Assembly: GCA_017545185.1 (NCBI GenBank)
Contig: JAFWQJ010000039.1
Span: 58,205-122,204 of the forward strand
Length of the DNA stretch: 64,000 bases
Origin: Oscillospiraceae bacterium
Lineage (GTDB): Bacteria; Bacillota; Clostridia; Oscillospirales; Ruminococcaceae
Direction of reading: 5' to 3'
Part shown: piece after piece, positions 17,162-27,287 of the stretch
How positions within the stretch are numbered: position 1 is the stretch's first letter
Layout of the letters: each line of letters opens with the position of its first letter
Notes under the pieces: model-generated
The model's input: the letters and a program-made list of their open reading frames with translations, nothing else
The model's database searches: none
What the model was told of the DNA's origin: nothing
Translations under genes and position numbers: made by a program

Positions 17162-17320
17162 GTCACTAAGTTTTCCCGTTCGTGTTTGTGCAGTTTTCCG
17201 AAGATTTCTCCCGGAACGGCTGTGCGGAGCGGGCGGGCAGACCGCAGGAGCAACCTTTGCGTACAAAACGCCCTGTGATTTTGCACAAAAACAGCAGGGA
17301 TACAGAAAGGAGCGGCGTCA

Positions 17321-17641
17321 ATGGATCAGACGATCCGGAAAATCATGGAGCTGGATGCCGAGACCGAAAACCGCCTCAATGCCTCAAAGCAGAAGTGCGC
17401 GCAGATCGTGGAGGACGCCAGAAAGCAGGCTGCCGCGATCGCGCAGGCGCAGAAGCACCAGACCCGCGATACGATCACGGAGCTGGAGGAGCAGGCACGC
17501 ACCGAATGTGAGCGCAGGATCGCGGAGCTGCGCGCCGGCTATGAGAGCCAGTCCGAGGCTATGGAACGGCATTTCAATACGCAGCACGATGCGCTGCTGA
17601 ATACACTGTTTGACGAGACCCTGCGTGCAGCGGAGGCGTAA
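17321..17641 (+). CDS. V/A-type ATPase peripheral-stalk subunit (G/H type)
   Basis: A 106-residue, charged, helix-only protein beginning MDQTIRKIMELDAETENRLNAS and continuing with Glu/Lys/Gln-rich heptads, consistent with a coiled coil. Size, composition and position as first gene of the ATPase operon identify it as the small stalk subunit (NtpF/AtpH-like) that pairs with subunit E. AGAAAGGAG precedes the ATG by eight bases. Sequence alone is low-complexity, so the call leans on context. Confidence 0.75.
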   Translation: MDQTIRKIMELDAETENRLNASKQKCAQIVEDARKQAAAIAQAQKHQTRDTITELEEQARTECERRIAELRAGYESQSEAMERHFNTQHDALLNTLFDETLRAAEA

Positions 17642-17644
17642 GCC

Positions 17645-18700
17645 ATGCCGAAGAATTATCAGGCGACCATGGCTGCGATCCGCTCCGCCTACGGCCACCG
17701 GCTCCGCGCCGCCGATTACCGCGACCTGATGAACATGCATTCCGTCGCGGAGATCGTCGCGTTCCTGAAGGAGACAGAGGGCTACGGCGAGCTTTTGCAG
17801 GGGCTGGAGCCGAACTATACACACCGCGGCTATCTGGAAATGCTGCTGAACCGCAACCTGTTTACGCAGTGTCTGCACTTCTGCAGTCTGGAGCATTTGC
17901 AGCATACGCCGTTCTTCCGGTTCTTTATCTATGATTACGAGATCCGGGAGCTCATCAAGAAAATTCAGCTGATCCCCAGCGGCCCGGAGGCGTATATCTC
18001 CGCCATGGACGCATGGCTCGATCCCTATCTCAGCTTTTCGCAGGAAAAGCTTGCGCGTGCGGAAACGCCCGCGGAGATCATTGAAGCCGTTGCGCAGACG
18101 CCCTACGCGGCCGTGCTCCGGAAGTTCAGCAGCAAGGGCGATATCGTCCGGGATTATTCCGCCTGCGAGATCGGCCTGCGCGCCTGCTGCATGGAGCGCA
18201 TCCTGAAGGAAGCGGAGGAGACCGTCAAGGGCGATGACCTTGACGCGCTCAAAACGCTGATCGGCGAGCAGATCGACCTGATCAACCTCATCAACGCGTA
18301 CCGCTTAAAGCGCATTTTCTCCGTGGAGGAGGACATGCTCCGGGAGATGATGCTCCCGATCGACGGCCGCCTGCCGAAGCGGGTCATGGAGCAGCTTTAT
18401 GCCGCACCCGATCTCGGCGCGTTCATTGAGGTGCTGCAGACCACACACTACGGCAGAATGCTGGACGGGCTTTCCTCTGCGGAAACGCCGGAATCCGTCC
18501 GGCTGGAGCACGCCTTCCAGACACTTCGCTGGAAAAGCGCGCGGACTGCCCTGCATTTTTCCGGCCATGCCGCCGTCAGTCTTTATGCGGTGCATGTGCT
18601 GTATCAGATCGAGGTGCGGAACCTCATCACGATCATCGAAGCAATCCGGTACGGCAAGTCCGTGCCGTATATACAGTCGCTCCTGATCACGGAGGACTGA
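17645..18700 (+). CDS. ntpC: V/A-type ATPase subunit C
   Basis: Subunit C (AC39/V0D family) links the rotor ring to the central stalk. The protein is 351 residues, mainly helical, with the repeated pattern of family members: YQATMAAIRSAYGHRLRAADYRDLMNMHSVAEIVAFLKET near the start and DLDALKTLIGEQIDLINLINAYRLKRIF in the middle. It starts three bases after the previous stop. Placing subunit C ahead of subunit I is less usual; many Firmicute operons have it after subunit E. Confidence 0.85.
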   Translation: MPKNYQATMAAIRSAYGHRLRAADYRDLMNMHSVAEIVAFLKETEGYGELLQGLEPNYTHRGYLEMLLNRNLFTQCLHFCSLEHLQHTPFFRFFIYDYEIRELIKKIQLIPSGPEAYISAMDAWLDPYLSFSQEKLARAETPAEIIEAVAQTPYAAVLRKFSSKGDIVRDYSACEIGLRACCMERILKEAEETVKGDDLDALKTLIGEQIDLINLINAYRLKRIFSVEEDMLREMMLPIDGRLPKRVMEQLYAAPDLGAFIEVLQTTHYGRMLDGLSSAETPESVRLEHAFQTLRWKSARTALHFSGHAAVSLYAVHVLYQIEVRNLITIIEAIRYGKSVPYIQSLLITED

Positions 18701-18719
18701 ATGCCCGGGAGGTGTTATT

Positions 18720-20687
18720 TTGTCCATTGAAAAGCTGGAGCTGGTCAGCATTGCCGGCGATCTCCCGCAGCTCAATGCAGCGATCACAGCCTGTCTGCGG
18801 AGCAAGGTGTTCCATATCGAGAACGCATCCAAGCTGCTCGGCAGCACGGAGGATTCCGGCAGCACCGGCAGCCTGACAAATCCGTTTGCGGAGCCGCTGC
18901 ACGCGCTGCAGGAGCTCGACCTGCGGCGGATCAAGTCAGACCCCGATGCGGTGCCGCTGCCTGCGGAGTTCACGCCGGAGGAGATCATCTCCGAAACGGA
19001 GCGGATCACCGGAAAGCTGAAGGACGTCCGCAGCGAGCTGGATGCCGCACGCAAGCAGATCGCGGATTATGAGTCTGCGGCGATCCATTTGAAGCATCTG
19101 CAGCCTTCAGAGTTCGACCTCGGAGAGCTGACCAGATGCAAACACATTCTTTACCGTTTCGGCAGGATGCCGGAGGAAAATCTGCAGAAGCTGGAATTTT
19201 ACAGCGACGCAGGCTTTATTTTCCAGGCGTATCACACCGCGCATGAATATGTGTGGGGCTTTTACTTCGCGGCCGAGGACAGGATCATGTCCGCCGACGC
19301 GATCATGAAGGGACTGCTGTTTGAACGCTACGAGCTGCCGGAAGATATCTCCGGTACGCCGGAGCAGGCCATGGCCGATCTGCAGATCAAGCTGACGGAG
19401 CGGAAGGCCGAGCTCGAAAAGCTCGAAAAGGCAGAGGACGGCATCTATGAATCGGAATCGGAGCTGCTCGGCAGGATGTACCGCTTTGCAAAGTACGAAA
19501 GCGAGATCTGGAAGCTCCGTTCACAATGCATCCTGACGGCGGACAAATTCAGCCTCATGGGCTATGTGCCGGTCTCGGAGAAGGAAACCTTCAAAAAGTG
19601 CATCGACAAGGTGCCGGAGATCAGCGTGACCTACGAGGCACCGTGGGCGGATTCACGGGTACAGCCGCCGGTCCGCCTGAAAAACGGCTGGTTCTCCAAG
19701 CCGTTCTCGATGTTTGTGGAAATGTACGGCCTGCCGAATTACAACGGCTACAACCCGACGGTCTTCGTCGCGATCACGTACACGCTGCTGTTCGGCATCA
19801 TGTTCGGCGATCTCGGTCAGGGCATCGTGCTCGCGCTGATCGGTCTGTTCCTCGATAAGAAAAAAGGCATCCAGCTCGGCGGCGTCATGACGCGCATCGG
19901 CGTATCCAGTGCGGTATTCGGCGCGCTGTACGGCTCGGTGTTCGGCTTTGAGGAAGCCCTCGACCCGCTCTGGGAGCGCACCGGCATCCCGTTCCTGCCG
20001 CTGAAGGCCATGGAAAACATGAACGTCTTTGTTTACGGCGCGATCGGGCTCGGCGCGTGCATCATCATCGTGTCGATGCTCATCAACATTGCCGTGAACC
20101 TGCGGCGGCGCTGCTTTACAGAGGCGGTGTTCGGCAACAACGGCATCGCGGGACTTGCGTTCTTTGCGACCGTCATGCTGCTGATCGTCGGCATCGTGAC
20201 CGGAAAGCAGCTGATGCCGAAGGGCGCGGCCGTCACGATCCTTGTCGTGACGCTGCTGCTGATGTTCTTCCGCGAGCCGCTCGGCCACTGGATGGCGCAC
20301 AAGCACTACGAATCGGAGGGGCTTGCGGACTTCATCGCCGGCAACTTCTTCGAGTGCTTTGAATTCCTGCTCGGCTACACCTCGAACACGATCTCCTTTA
20401 TCCGTGTGGGCGGCTTCGTCTTCTCCCACGCCGGCCTCATGGCCGTTGTCATGACGATCGCCGAAATGATCGGCAAGGATCACAAATCCATCCTGACCGT
20501 CATCATCGGCAACATCATCGTCATGGGCTTTGAGGGACTGATCGTCGGCATTCAGGTCATGCGTCTGGAATTCTACGAGATCTTCTCCCGCTGCTACGAC
20601 GGCGACGGCAAACCGTTTACGCCGATCTCCGTCAGCTTTGATGATTTTTCCGAAAAAAAGCAGTCCGAGCAGACTGCAAAAGCATAA
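18720..20687 (+). CDS. ntpI: V/A-type ATPase subunit I (a-subunit)
   Basis: The membrane stator subunit that forms the ion half-channels next to the c-ring. It has 655 residues: a cytoplasmic coiled-coil N-terminal half (about 1-320) and a membrane half with several spans. The motifs MFGDLGQGIVLALIG and NTISFIRVGGFVFSHAGLMAVV contain the conserved Arg of the a-subunit (SFIRVGGF). The start is TTG at 18720, seven bases after GGAGG; no better ATG is in reach. It lies between subunits C and K. Confidence 0.95.
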   Translation: MSIEKLELVSIAGDLPQLNAAITACLRSKVFHIENASKLLGSTEDSGSTGSLTNPFAEPLHALQELDLRRIKSDPDAVPLPAEFTPEEIISETERITGKLKDVRSELDAARKQIADYESAAIHLKHLQPSEFDLGELTRCKHILYRFGRMPEENLQKLEFYSDAGFIFQAYHTAHEYVWGFYFAAEDRIMSADAIMKGLLFERYELPEDISGTPEQAMADLQIKLTERKAELEKLEKAEDGIYESESELLGRMYRFAKYESEIWKLRSQCILTADKFSLMGYVPVSEKETFKKCIDKVPEISVTYEAPWADSRVQPPVRLKNGWFSKPFSMFVEMYGLPNYNGYNPTVFVAITYTLLFGIMFGDLGQGIVLALIGLFLDKKKGIQLGGVMTRIGVSSAVFGALYGSVFGFEEALDPLWERTGIPFLPLKAMENMNVFVYGAIGLGACIIIVSMLINIAVNLRRRCFTEAVFGNNGIAGLAFFATVMLLIVGIVTGKQLMPKGAAVTILVVTLLLMFFREPLGHWMAHKHYESEGLADFIAGNFFECFEFLLGYTSNTISFIRVGGFVFSHAGLMAVVMTIAEMIGKDHKSILTVIIGNIIVMGFEGLIVGIQVMRLEFYEIFSRCYDGDGKPFTPISVSFDDFSEKKQSEQTAKA

Positions 20688-20704
20688 TTTAGGAGGTATA
20701 TCCC

Positions 20705-21148
20705 ATGTCTGTTTTTGAAATCGCGGAACTGATCCTGCTGCCGCTGCTGATCGTGGCACTGCTTTCCCTGCCGGTCTATGCGGCGATCAAAAAGAAGAAG
20801 GACGGCCGCTCCATGCGCCGTGCAATGATCACGAATCTCTGCGCATTCGGCGCCGTCATGCTGGCAGCGATCGCGCTGCCGGTCGGCGGCTTTGTCTCCG
20901 CGGATACGGCACAGGCTGCGGCATCCGCATCCTCGAACGGTCTCGGTTATCTGGCAGCGGCTCTGGCGGTCGGCATCGGCTCGATCGGCTGCGGCATCGC
21001 CGTCGGAAACGCGGCACCGGCTGCGATCGGTGCACTGGCTGAGGATCCGAAGTCCTTTGCAAAGGCTCTGATCTTCGTCGCGCTGGGTGAAGGCGTCGGT
21101 ATCTACGGCACCCTGATCGCGATCCTGATCATCGGTAAGCTGGGCTGA
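20705..21148 (+). CDS. ntpK: V/A-type ATPase subunit K (c-ring proteolipid)
   Basis: The rotor-ring subunit, 147 residues. An N-terminal span (about 7-28) and a second (about 45-68) precede one c-type hairpin (about 78-147), GLGYLAAALAVGIGSIGCGIAVGN...ALAEDPKSFAKALIFVALGEGVGIYGTL in outline. The ion-carrying Glu is in ALGEGVGIYG. Residues that bind sodium in known Na+ c-rings (Gln in helix 1, Ser/Thr after the Glu) are replaced by Val, Gly and Val, so I infer proton coupling. AGGAGG precedes the ATG. Its stop overlaps the subunit F start. Confidence 0.92.
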   Translation: MSVFEIAELILLPLLIVALLSLPVYAAIKKKKDGRSMRRAMITNLCAFGAVMLAAIALPVGGFVSADTAQAAASASSNGLGYLAAALAVGIGSIGCGIAVGNAAPAAIGALAEDPKSFAKALIFVALGEGVGIYGTLIAILIIGKLG

Positions 21149-21456
21149 TGCGCGGCTTCGTCATCAGCGACAATACCGATACGCTCATGGGGATGCGCCT
21201 CGCCGGATTTGAGGGCGAGCTTGTGCATACCCGCGAGGAAACGCTTGCTGCGATCAGCAAAGCGATGCACACGGAGGACATTGCGGTCGTTCTCATCACT
21301 GAGAAGCTGGCCGCGCTCTGTGAGGCAGAGGTGCTGGAGCTGAAAACGCATGTGGCTGTGCCGCTGCTCGTCGTGATCCCCGACCGGCACGGCAATTCGG
21401 ATATGACCGCTGCGATCTCCCGCTATCTGGCGGAGACGGTCGGGATCCACATATAA
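21148..21456 (+). CDS. ntpG: V/A-type ATPase subunit F
   Basis: The small central-stalk subunit F, 102 residues. It begins MRGFVISDNTDTLMGMRLAGFEGELVHT, the family's Rossmann-like start (GxxDTxxGxRLAG), and includes DIAVVLITEKLAALCEAEV and PLLVVIPDRHG. Its start overlaps the subunit K stop by one base. Gene symbols differ among species (ntpG, atpF), so the name is given by function. Confidence 0.9.
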   Translation: MRGFVISDNTDTLMGMRLAGFEGELVHTREETLAAISKAMHTEDIAVVLITEKLAALCEAEVLELKTHVAVPLLVVIPDRHGNSDMTAAISRYLAETVGIHI

Positions 21457-21518
21457 AACCGTGCGCGGAGCGGGGATGCGCTTTGCTCCGTGCACCTGTT
21501 TATAAGGATTGGTTTGAA

Positions 21519-22109
21519 ATGGACGCAAATCAGAAGCTTACGCAGTTTATGGAATCGGTCAGCCGCAGCACGGACGCGGCGATCGCACAGGAGGAGCGCG
21601 AGGCGCAGCAGGAGGCGGAACAGATCCTGCTGGAAGCCGAAACACGCTGCAAGGCGGATGCGGAGCATACCGTCGCAGGTGCGCGCGCCCGCATCACTGC
21701 GAAATATCAGAAACGGATGTCACAGGTCGGATACCGCAGCAAGACGACGCTGCTCAGCCGGCGGCAGTCGCTCCTGATGGGGCTGTTTGCCGCACTGCGG
21801 GAAAAGCTGACTGCATTTACGGCATCGGCGGATTATCTGCCGTGGCTGAAAAAGCTGCTCGAACAGAATGCCCCGGAGGAAAACGCCGTGATCCTGCTGC
21901 GCGAGGCCGATCTCCCGCTGCAGGAGGAACTGCGGCAGGCGATCTCCGTGCCGGTCAGCTTCCGTGCGGACAAGAGCATTCTGCTCGGCGGGCTCTCCGT
22001 GCTCTCCGCGGACGGCAGACGCTGCCGGAACCATACGCTCGATGAGGCGTTTTCGGAGCAGCTCCGCAATTTTTACCGCAACCATAAGATCGACAGGGGG
22101 GACGAATGA
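21519..22109 (+). CDS. ntpE: V/A-type ATPase subunit E
   Basis: Peripheral stalk subunit E, 196 residues. The first 100 residues are a charged helix (QEEREAQQEAEQILLEAETRCKADAEH), and the rest forms a globular domain ending in NHTLDEAFSEQLRNFYRN. The ATG at 21519 is chosen because AAGGA lies upstream; an earlier frame start at 21483 lacks a site. A 62-base gap to subunit F is the only sizeable spacing between ATPase subunits. The stop overlaps the next start in ATGA. Confidence 0.87.
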   Translation: MDANQKLTQFMESVSRSTDAAIAQEEREAQQEAEQILLEAETRCKADAEHTVAGARARITAKYQKRMSQVGYRSKTTLLSRRQSLLMGLFAALREKLTAFTASADYLPWLKKLLEQNAPEENAVILLREADLPLQEELRQAISVPVSFRADKSILLGGLSVLSADGRRCRNHTLDEAFSEQLRNFYRNHKIDRGDE

Positions 22110-23881
22110 TGCAGAATCCGGTTATTTACAGCGTCAACGGCCCTGTCGTCAAGATCCGCAATACCAATGTGTTCTCCATGATGGAGATGGTCTATGTCGG
22201 CAACCGGCGTCTGATCGGTGAGGTCATCGGTCTGACGGACACCGAAACGACGATCCAGGTCTATGAGAGCACCTCCGGACTTCAGACCGGCGAGCCTGTC
22301 GAGCCGACCGGAGCTCCGATGTCCGTGACGCTCGGCCCCGGCATCCTGACGAACATCTTTGACGGCATCGAACGCCCGCTCCGTGCACTGGAGAATGCCT
22401 CCGGTGCCTTCATCGGAGACGGGCTGGATGTGCCGATCCTCGATACCGAAAAGGAATACGACGTTGACGTCAAGGTCAAAGTCGGCACGGTGATGCAGCC
22501 CGGTGAAGCGTATGCCTCCTGCCCGGAGACCTCTGCGATCCTGCACCTCTGCATGATCCCGCCGACGCTCTCCGGCAAGGTCGTCTTTGCCGCACCGAGC
22601 GGAAAATATAAGGTCAATGACGAGATCGTCCGCATTGAGGACGCCGCAGGCCGGGTGCATTCCCTGACGCTCTGCCAGAAATGGCCGATCCGCCGCGCAA
22701 GACCCGCTGCCAAGCGGCTTGCACCGTCAAGGCCGATGATCACGGGTCAGCGCGTGCTCGATACGCTGTTCCCGATCGCGAGAGGCGGCACGGCGGCGAT
22801 CCCGGGCGGCTTCGGCACCGGCAAGACCATGACCCAGCACCAGATCGCAAAATGGTGCGATGCGGATATCATCGTCTATATCGGCTGCGGCGAGCGCGGC
22901 AACGAGATGACGCAGGTGCTTGAGGAATTTACCGCACTGAAGGATCCGCGCACGGGCAAATCTTTGATGGAGCGCACCGTGCTGATCGCCAACACCTCGA
23001 ATATGCCGGTCGCGGCGCGTGAGGCGTCCATATATACCGGCATCACGCTGGCGGAATATTACCGCGACATGGGCTACCATATCGCAATCATGGCAGACTC
23101 GACCTCCCGCTGGGCGGAGGCGCTGCGCGAGATCTCCGGCCGTCTGGAGGAGATGCCCGCGGAGGAAGGCTATCCGGCCTATCTGCCGTCCAGACTGTCC
23201 GAGTTCTACGAGCGCACCGGCGCTTACGAAACGCTCAACGGCAGAGAGGGCAGCGTCACCGTTATCGGCGCAGTCTCGCCGCAGGGCTCTGACTTCTCCG
23301 AGCCGGTCACGCAGAATACGCGCCGCTTTGTGCGCTGCTTCTGGGGTCTGGACAAGGCACTTGCATACGCCCGCCATTATCCGGCGATCAACTGGAACAT
23401 GAGCTACAGCGAGTATCTTGACGATCTCGCACCGTACTATGAAAAGCAGGTCGATATCAAGTTCAATGAGTACCGCACCGAGATCAGCGCGCTGCTGAAG
23501 GAGGAGCAGTCCCTCATGGACATCGTCCGCCTGATCGGCTCCGATGTGCTGCCGGACGACCAGAAGCTCGTCATTGAGATCGCGCGTCTGATCCGCGTCG
23601 GCTTCCTGCAGCAGAATGCCTACCACGCAGAGGACACCTATGTCCCGCTGGACAAGCAGTTCCGCATGATGGAGCTGATCCTGCACGTTTATCACCGCAC
23701 GAAGGCGCTGCTCGCAGAGCACGTTGATCTCGACGCGATCAAGTCCAGCGGCGTCATGGAGCTGGTCATCAAGGTCAAATACGATATCCCGAACCGCGAG
23801 CTGCAGCGCTTTGACGCGCTGACCCGTCAGATCGACGGGATGCTCGATGCGCTCCGCTCACAGAAAAAGGAGGTGCTGTAA
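22106..23881 (+). CDS. ntpA: V/A-type ATPase catalytic subunit A
   Basis: The catalytic, nucleotide-hydrolysing subunit, 591 residues, full length. It has the N-terminal barrel ([27 protein letters not shown]), the A-type insertion domain, the P-loop [37 protein letters not shown] with the catalytic Glu, and [36 protein letters not shown] in outline. A GGGGG site precedes the ATGATG start, so translation may begin at 22106 or 22109. It couples with subunit E through an ATGA overlap. Confidence 0.97.
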   Translation: MMQNPVIYSVNGPVVKIRNTNVFSMMEMVYVGNRRLIGEVIGLTDTETTIQVYESTSGLQTGEPVEPTGAPMSVTLGPGILTNIFDGIERPLRALENASGAFIGDGLDVPILDTEKEYDVDVKVKVGTVMQPGEAYASCPETSAILHLCMIPPTLSGKVVFAAPSGKYKVNDEIVRIEDAAGRVHSLTLCQKWPIRRARPAAKRLAPSRPMITGQRVLDTLFPIARGGTAAIPGGFGTGKTMTQHQIAKWCDADIIVYIGCGERGNEMTQVLEEFTALKDPRTGKSLMERTVLIANTSNMPVAAREASIYTGITLAEYYRDMGYHIAIMADSTSRWAEALREISGRLEEMPAEEGYPAYLPSRLSEFYERTGAYETLNGREGSVTVIGAVSPQGSDFSEPVTQNTRRFVRCFWGLDKALAYARHYPAINWNMSYSEYLDDLAPYYEKQVDIKFNEYRTEISALLKEEQSLMDIVRLIGSDVLPDDQKLVIEIARLIRVGFLQQNAYHAEDTYVPLDKQFRMMELILHVYHRTKALLAEHVDLDAIKSSGVMELVIKVKYDIPNRELQRFDALTRQIDGMLDALRSQKKEVL

Positions 23882-23884
23882 CCC

Positions 23885-25303
23885 ATGAGTCTGCAATATT
23901 TCGGGCTTCACAGCATCAGCGGCTCTCTGGTCGTGCTCGATCATGTGGAGGGCGCACAGTTCGACGAAATGGCGCGCATCGTGCTGGATGACGGCACCGA
24001 GCGCACCGGCCGCGTCGCCATGCTGGAGGGCGACAAGGCGATTTTGCAGGTATTCGAGGGCACACACGGGCTCTCCCTGACCAATACGCGCACGCAGTTT
24101 ACCGGCCGCCCGATGGAAATGCCGCTCTCCGACGATCTGCTCGGCAGAGTGTTCACCGGTGCGGGCAGACCCGCCGACGGTCTCGGTGAGGTCATGCCGG
24201 AGAAGTTCGGGGATATCAACGGTGCGCCGCTGAACCCGGTCTCCCGCCAGTACCCCCGCAACTATATCCAGACCGGCATCTCCTCGATCGACTGCCTGAT
24301 GACGCTGATCCGCGGCCAGAAGCTGCCGATCTTCTCCGGCACGGGACTTTCGCACAACAAGCTTGCCGTGCAGATCGTGCAGCAGGCGAAGATCGCGAAG
24401 GATTCCGGCGCGGAGTTCGCGGTCGTGTTCGCGGCCATGGGCATCCAGAACGACGTTGCGGATTATTTCCGCCGCAGCTTCGCGGAAAGCGGCGTTCTGC
24501 AGAATGTCGTCATGTTCCTGAACCTCGCGAACGACCCGATCGTGGAGCGTATCATCACCCCGCGCTGCGCACTGACCGCCGCGGAGTATCTTGCCTACGA
24601 AAAGCACAAGCATATCCTCGTCGTCATGACCGACATGACGGCTTACGCGGAGGCGCTGCGCGAGTTCTCGTCCTCGAAGGGTGAGATCCCGGGCAGAAAG
24701 GGCTTCCCGGGCTACCTCTACTCCGACCTTGCCTCGCTCTATGAGCGTGCAGGCATCATTGAGGGCATCGAGGGCAGCGTGACGCAACTCCCGATCCTGA
24801 CCATGCCGAACGACGACATCACGCACCCTGTCCCCGACCTGACCGGCTACATCACTGAGGGTCAGATCGTTCTGGACAGAGGTCTTGAGCAGGGCGGCAT
24901 CTATCCGCCGATCTCCGTGCTGCCGTCTCTGTCCCGTCTGATGAAGGACGGCATCGGCGAGGGCTACACCAGAGCCGATCATGCGGCAGTCGCGAACCAG
25001 CTCTTTGCGTCCTATGCGCAGGTGCAGGATGCAAGATCGCTGGCATCCGTCATCGGTGAGGAGGAGCTCTCCGCACTCGACAAGAACTATCTGGAATTCG
25101 GCAAATACTTTGAAAAATGCTTCCTCTCGCAGGGCTTTACCGAGAACCGCTCTATGGAGGAAACACTGGAGCTCGGCTGGACGCTGCTGTCTCTGCTGCC
25201 GAAATCGGCACTCGACCGCGTGGATGATACCGTGCTGAATGAGCATTATAATCCCGAGGCGGCGGAAGCACTTGTCAGAAAGGTAAGGGAACGCAATGGC
25301 TGA
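23885..25303 (+). CDS. ntpB: V/A-type ATPase regulatory subunit B
   Basis: The non-catalytic nucleotide-site subunit, 472 residues. It lacks a P-loop; [18 protein letters not shown] stands in that place, as expected for subunit B. Other family stretches are [67 protein letters not shown] in outline, and [20 protein letters not shown]. It starts three bases after subunit A and overlaps subunit D by eight bases. Confidence 0.97.
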   Translation: MSLQYFGLHSISGSLVVLDHVEGAQFDEMARIVLDDGTERTGRVAMLEGDKAILQVFEGTHGLSLTNTRTQFTGRPMEMPLSDDLLGRVFTGAGRPADGLGEVMPEKFGDINGAPLNPVSRQYPRNYIQTGISSIDCLMTLIRGQKLPIFSGTGLSHNKLAVQIVQQAKIAKDSGAEFAVVFAAMGIQNDVADYFRRSFAESGVLQNVVMFLNLANDPIVERIITPRCALTAAEYLAYEKHKHILVVMTDMTAYAEALREFSSSKGEIPGRKGFPGYLYSDLASLYERAGIIEGIEGSVTQLPILTMPNDDITHPVPDLTGYITEGQIVLDRGLEQGGIYPPISVLPSLSRLMKDGIGEGYTRADHAAVANQLFASYAQVQDARSLASVIGEEELSALDKNYLEFGKYFEKCFLSQGFTENRSMEETLELGWTLLSLLPKSALDRVDDTVLNEHYNPEAAEALVRKVRERNG

Positions 25304-25910
25304 TCAGGTATTCCCGACGAAAGGAAATCTGATGGCGGCAAAGCGGTCTCTGGCACTTTCCAAGCTCGGCTATGACCTCATGGACCGCAAGCGCAATGTG
25401 CTGATCCGCGAGCTGATGCAGCTGGTCGAGCGCGCAAAGGAGCTGCGCGGCTCCATTGAAAAGACCTACGAAACGGCCTATGCGGAGCTGCAGGAAGCGA
25501 ATATCACGCTCGGCGTCATCGGCCGGTTTGTCAATGCCGTGCCGATCGACAACAGCATTCAGCTCGAAACGCGGAGCGTCATGGGCGTGGAGATCCCGAT
25601 CATCACGCATGAGGAGGCGATCGGGCAGAAGATCCCCTACGGCTTCCTTGACACGAACGTGCAGCTGGACGAGGCCTATGCCGCCTTTGTCAAGGTGCGG
25701 AATATGACGCTGATGCTGGCGGAGGTCGATAACGGCGTGTTCCGTCTGGCAACGGCGATCTCCGCGACGCAGCGCAGGGCGAATGCGCTGAAAAACGTGC
25801 TGATCCCGCGTTATTCCGCCATTATCCGGACGATCTCCGATGCGCTTGAGGATAAGGAGCGCGAGGAGTTCACCCGCATGAAGATCATCAAGGCGACCAA
25901 GAAAACATGA
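25296..25910 (+). CDS. ntpD: V/A-type ATPase subunit D
   Basis: Central rotor shaft subunit D, 204 residues, a long antiparallel coiled coil. The start [31 protein letters not shown] and the end [40 protein letters not shown] are diagnostic. Its stop overlaps the following unknown gene in ATGA, so the ATPase operon continues downstream. Confidence 0.96.
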   Translation: MADQVFPTKGNLMAAKRSLALSKLGYDLMDRKRNVLIRELMQLVERAKELRGSIEKTYETAYAELQEANITLGVIGRFVNAVPIDNSIQLETRSVMGVEIPIITHEEAIGQKIPYGFLDTNVQLDEAYAAFVKVRNMTLMLAEVDNGVFRLATAISATQRRANALKNVLIPRYSAIIRTISDALEDKEREEFTRMKIIKATKKT

Positions 25911-26407
25911 ACATGAAAATATTTGACGGGCTGATCCCGCCCGCACAGCGCACAGCCCTCTGTCAGCAGTTTACCGGCGGTGCGCTGTCTTTGTTTGAAT
26001 ACGCACCGGAAAAATGCGGAATTGACGGCATGATCGCCGCCGCGCATTTTCTTGCGCCAGATCTCACACTGTTCGGGGACTGCGTGTTCCTGACGGCGAT
26101 CATGCCGCCCGCATTTGACGAAGCCTCATACCGCGAACTGAAAGCGCGGTTTCACGGTGACTGCTCTGAAATGGAGCGATGGGTCAATGCGTGGTCGGTC
26201 GGCGGCTTTTTCGGGAATACCGATTCGCCGCTCATGGATGACGAAGCCGTGCTGACCGCCTTCACGGACTGCCTGCGGTACCACTGGGGACAGAGACTGA
26301 AGCTGCTGTTCCCGGAGCGGAAATTTGTCTTTGAGACCGGTTATGAGATCGCGGGCGAATTGGGCTTTTCGATCACATTTTATCAGAAAAGGAGCGATAC
26401 GGAATGA
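25907..26407 (+). CDS. Unknown protein encoded in the ATPase operon
   Basis: A 166-residue soluble protein that I do not recognise. It has no signal peptide or membrane span and is rich in aromatic residues (MERWVNAWSVGGFFGNTDSPLMDDE; FTDCLRYHWGQRLKLLFPERKFVFETGYE). Four-base overlaps at both ends tie it to subunit D and to the amidase gene, so it is clearly cotranslated. Translation may instead start at the second ATG (25913). Nothing points to a biochemical role. Confidence 0.75.
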   Translation: MNMKIFDGLIPPAQRTALCQQFTGGALSLFEYAPEKCGIDGMIAAAHFLAPDLTLFGDCVFLTAIMPPAFDEASYRELKARFHGDCSEMERWVNAWSVGGFFGNTDSPLMDDEAVLTAFTDCLRYHWGQRLKLLFPERKFVFETGYEIAGELGFSITFYQKRSDTE

Positions 26408-27285
26408 GCAGACTTGTCACAGCCGCTGCCGTGCAGATGCAGTGCAGCCCGGATCCTGCGGAGAGCCTTGCGAAGGCGGAGCGCATGATCCGCAGAGCAG
26501 CCGCGGACGGCGCACAGATCATTCTGCTGCCGGAGCTGTTCGAGCGGCAGTATTTCTGTCAGGAGCGGCGGTATGAATACTACGCATTTGCACAGAAAAC
26601 CGAGGAGAATCCCGCGGTTCGCCGCTGCATGGAGCTCGCAAGGGAGCTTGCGGTCGTGCTGCCGGTCAGCTTCTACGAGCGGGACGGCGACCGGCTGTTC
26701 AACTCCGCGGCGGTCATTGACGCGGACGGCTCGCTGCTCGGCGTCTACCGCAAGACGCATATTCCGGACGATCATTATTATCAGGAGAAGTTTTATTTCA
26801 CGCCGGGCAACACCGGGTTCCTGACATGGAAAACCCGCTATGCGACGATCGGCGTCGGCATCTGCTGGGATCAGTGGTTCCCGGAGACGGCGCGCGCGCT
26901 GGTGCTGAACGGCGCGGAGCTGCTGTTTTATCCGACGGCGATCGGCGCGGAGCCGATCCTCGAAACAGACAGCGAACCGCACTGGCAGACCTGTATGCAG
27001 GGACATGCCGCGTGCAACATGACGCCGGTGATCGCGGCGAACCGCGTCGGGCTGGAAACGGTCGTGCCGTGCGCGGAAAACGGGATGCAGGAATCCGCGC
27101 TGCGGTTTTACGGCTCCTCGTTCCTGACGACGGAGACCGGTGCCGTCGCGGTGCAGGCTGACCGCATATCGGAGGCCGTGCTGATGCAGACCTACGATCT
27201 GGACGCGATCGCGCAGGGCAAGCTGGACTGGGGTCTGTTCCGCGACCGCCGCCCGCACTGCTACACGCCGATCACTGCACCGTGA
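26404..27285 (+). CDS. aguB: N-carbamoylputrescine amidase
   Basis: A nitrilase-superfamily enzyme of 293 residues that most resembles AguB, which turns N-carbamoylputrescine into putrescine, CO2 and ammonia. The catalytic triad is visible: Glu in LLPELFERQYFCQE, Lys in YRKTHIPDDHYYQEKFYFTPGN, and Cys in GVGICWDQWFPETAR. The HIPD...YYQEKFYFTPG and CWDQWFPE stretches are typical of AguB. Agmatine deiminase (aguA) is not in the window. The gene is the last of the ATPase operon through an ATGA overlap, a linkage I do not know from elsewhere. Confidence 0.88.
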   Translation: MSRLVTAAAVQMQCSPDPAESLAKAERMIRRAAADGAQIILLPELFERQYFCQERRYEYYAFAQKTEENPAVRRCMELARELAVVLPVSFYERDGDRLFNSAAVIDADGSLLGVYRKTHIPDDHYYQEKFYFTPGNTGFLTWKTRYATIGVGICWDQWFPETARALVLNGAELLFYPTAIGAEPILETDSEPHWQTCMQGHAACNMTPVIAANRVGLETVVPCAENGMQESALRFYGSSFLTTETGAVAVQADRISEAVLMQTYDLDAIAQGKLDWGLFRDRRPHCYTPITAP

Positions 27286-27287
27286 AT

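Noticed and set aside
17321-17641. First ATPase-operon gene as an F-type b subunit
   Set aside because: It has no membrane span, and all other genes of the operon are V/A-type.
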